From Adineta steineri (Eukaryota > Rotifera > Eurotatoria > Adinetida > Adinetidae): a stretch of DNA of 64,000 nucleotides. The stretch spans positions 318,360-382,359 of the forward strand of contig CAJNOI010000065.1 in assembly GCA_905250115.1 (NCBI GenBank), read 5' to 3'. The notes beneath the pieces were generated by a model that was not told the DNA's origin, made no database searches, and was given only the letters and a program-made list of their open reading frames with translations. Every line of letters starts with the position of its first letter. The stretch's first letter is position 1. Below are positions 61,691 through 64,000 of this stretch, piece by piece. The translations under genes were made by a program, and so were the position numbers.

Positions 61691-64000
61691 AAAAATATTT
61701 TTAATTGAAGGCATATTCATGATGTAGATTGTTTCATTAAGTTTAAAATAATAAGCATTCACATTGATGAATCGGAATATAGATTTTATCTATTAATATT
61801 TTGTTCGAAGAAGAACATATGGTTTCGTTTACTTATTTGCAAGTCCATTATCACTAATAGGATACATACTATCTGTATGATTTTTCATCAACGCATACTG
61901 TATAAGAGCGAAGTCTACAAAAAACAGTATACGTAACTAAAGTTTAAATTGATCCTTCTGATAAGCAACAAATCAAGTATTTACTCAGATCTGAATATAA
62001 TATTATTACATGTCATAAAAATATTTATTTACCTAGATGTTTTGTAGAACTTTTTTTCTATATATACAATGATTTTTTGTGAATGAAAGCTTTGTAAATC
62101 TATATTGAAATAAAATTAGCAATGAACTATAATATCTTGCTATTTAACTTTTAATTTTAAAATTGTCAGAGGACGCTAGAAGTCGGGTAATCGATATATC
62201 TACAATTGACATATTCATTATTTCATTTATCCAACGGTTAGTCTTTTTAACCTATCAAAATTTTACTCATATATTTAAAAGTTCTTTGTTCACTTAATAT
62301 TTCAATCTTTTTAATTTCTACTCGAGACAAATGTTATTTTTATCACTTCTATTCAAATAATCTCATGTCTAGTGTTCTTAACTGATGAGGTACTAATCGT
62401 TTGATATACATGAATATTCATTGATTGTGACTTTGATTACTACATTTACATTGTTATTATAGTTTGCTGTCTAAATTGACATCGATTACTTGAGGGTAAT
62501 CATATACTCGATCGTTTACTGTTTTTTTATACATATGTTTGTATGTTTGCTTACCCCTTTCTTCTAATTTTTATTCTCTGAGTCTAGCACGTGTGTATAC
62601 AAGTTTAACTTGACCTTTAATATATATATATGTGTATTGAACATCAGATTGTATATTAGAGAAAAAGAGCGAACATTTCCATCGTTTCTCTTTTTTTTCC
62701 TGGTAAATGTCTGCAAGAGAATAGCAAAAAATGAACGTTATGTCCATCTTCTAACATTTAATTGGATGCATATGTAGAAGAAAAAGTTTCTATCGTGTTT
62801 CTACATCGAAATCCCTGAATAGTGCTGAATAATAGAAAAGAATCCTTGTCTTGTCTCATTTTGTAGATATGTAACGGGATAAACTGTATTTAGATACGAT
62901 AGACACACGGTATATATATACGTACGACAACGTTATGCATCATCAATAGTCAACAGAACGATATAAATATATATATATATATGTATATATATATATGTAT
63001 GTATGTGACAATGATACTCTTATACAATTGTTACCCGACGACAGCAATGTTGCAATACAAACGTTGAAAGAAAAAGTGAGACAGACAAGATGTTAAAACG
63101 TGCTTAGAGCTCTTTTACTTAGATCAGACAGACAACTAAAGATGTAATAGAAAAAAAATTAGTTCACTGTCTACGACCATCGTTCATTTTCTTTCTTTTT
63201 CTTTTCTTTTTCTGTTGTGCATTGAATGTCAAAGAAATGCAGAAGAGTGAGTGGACGGAGGTCGTATATAAAAAAACAAACACGATGATTTATAATGTAC
63301 CATTGACCGCAGCCATTCACGATTCATCATCATCATTATTGTTGCCCTTGAAAAAGAAATCATTAGTTTTCGTTATTGCTTTAAAATAGCAAGTAAGCAA
63401 TGTTTACGATTGCCATTTTTTTCTTCTTCGTCTTACAAAAAAATATCCCCCCAATTTCTTTCTTGAATTACAAAAAATAAATACAAAAATTTTCGTTAGT
63501 CTCTTTCTCTTTCTATCGTCGTACGCATTTTCGTTCGTCTCCTTTTATTTGAACTAGAAATGTGCCTATGTTGTAATAACAAAACTGTCATCATTGTTAA
63601 GTTCTTTTCAAATATAACCATACGCGCATACACTCACAGGTAAAGAAATCAATCGGGCATCATTGGTGATCTACAATTCTATAGATGGTAAAATATAAGT
63701 ACTCCTTCGTTCTTCTTTTTTTCCTCTTGCTATTACTCCTAATAAATCGTATACTTCGATCATATACATACATAAAATCGATCAGAAAAGAACATTAATG
63801 ATGACGTTGATTTTTATCATAAATAGATGTATATGGTGCAGTGAACATTTCACTATACATTTAGTCATAGAGAAGAAAAAAAAAAGAAAGAAATAGTTCT
63901 TCATCTCCTACGCGTAGAAATAAATTTACATAAAACTTCATTGTATTGAATAAAGTTGTAACTTACGTATAGTAATCTATTAAAGATCCGCCCTCCCTCT
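61691..64000. other. Right-end region without recognised genes
   Basis: AT-rich DNA with a TA/TATG microsatellite at about 62963-63004 and several CT- and GA-rich tracts. No open frame of note, no splice-linked exons found. It could be the upstream region of a gene beyond the right edge. Confidence 0.5.

Overview
This is a eukaryotic nuclear window: very AT-rich, with intron-containing genes whose introns are mostly 45-80 bases and have GT-AG borders. The animal gene families present (ZYG11, GRASP, NUP210, two-pore potassium channel, neuronal calcium sensor), the compact introns and scattered TGTGGG/CCCACA-like hexamers point to a small invertebrate. A bdelloid rotifer, perhaps Rotaria-like, is the best guess. 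The organism is an inference and not proven by the sequence.

Layout. Left block, all minus strand: the 5' three exons of a ZYG11/ZER1-type E3 receptor (114-3088, continuing off the left edge), a complete GRASP/GORASP Golgi stacking protein (3353-5749), and a small unrecognised two-exon gene (6935-8314). A gene-poor stretch (8315-15298) holds inverted-repeat elements. Next is an unrecognised 962-residue gene (15299-18915, minus), then a 10-kb stretch with no supportable gene (18980-29102). A dense block follows: a CD225/dispanin-type membrane protein (29103-30699, minus) and a seven-exon NUFIP1 homologue (31374-32190, minus), divergent from a complete nuclear pore gp210/NUP210 (32689-40131, plus). 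Then come a two-domain membrane carboxypeptidase D-like gene (41633-45066), GTP cyclohydrolase I (46225-47256) and a neuronal calcium sensor (48569-49529), all plus. The right part is a two-pore potassium channel (common exons 58526-60901). Upstream of it lie up to six candidate alternative first exons spread over 6 kb (52007-58259). The last 3 kb holds repeats only.

The reading frames were rebuilt by joining exons at GT-AG sites with matching phase. Seven genes give full-length proteins close in size to, or recognisable as, known families. The most striking finding is the K2P channel's set of first exons. Each candidate starts with its own ATG, ends in phase 0 at a GT donor, and can join the same phase-0 acceptor, giving one channel with several different, mostly basic N-termini. 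The second theme is short non-autonomous transposons, several lying inside introns. Some have 8-base target duplications (hAT-like) and one has TTAA-type ends (piggyBac-like). The genes are housekeeping or neuronal in type and do not form one pathway.
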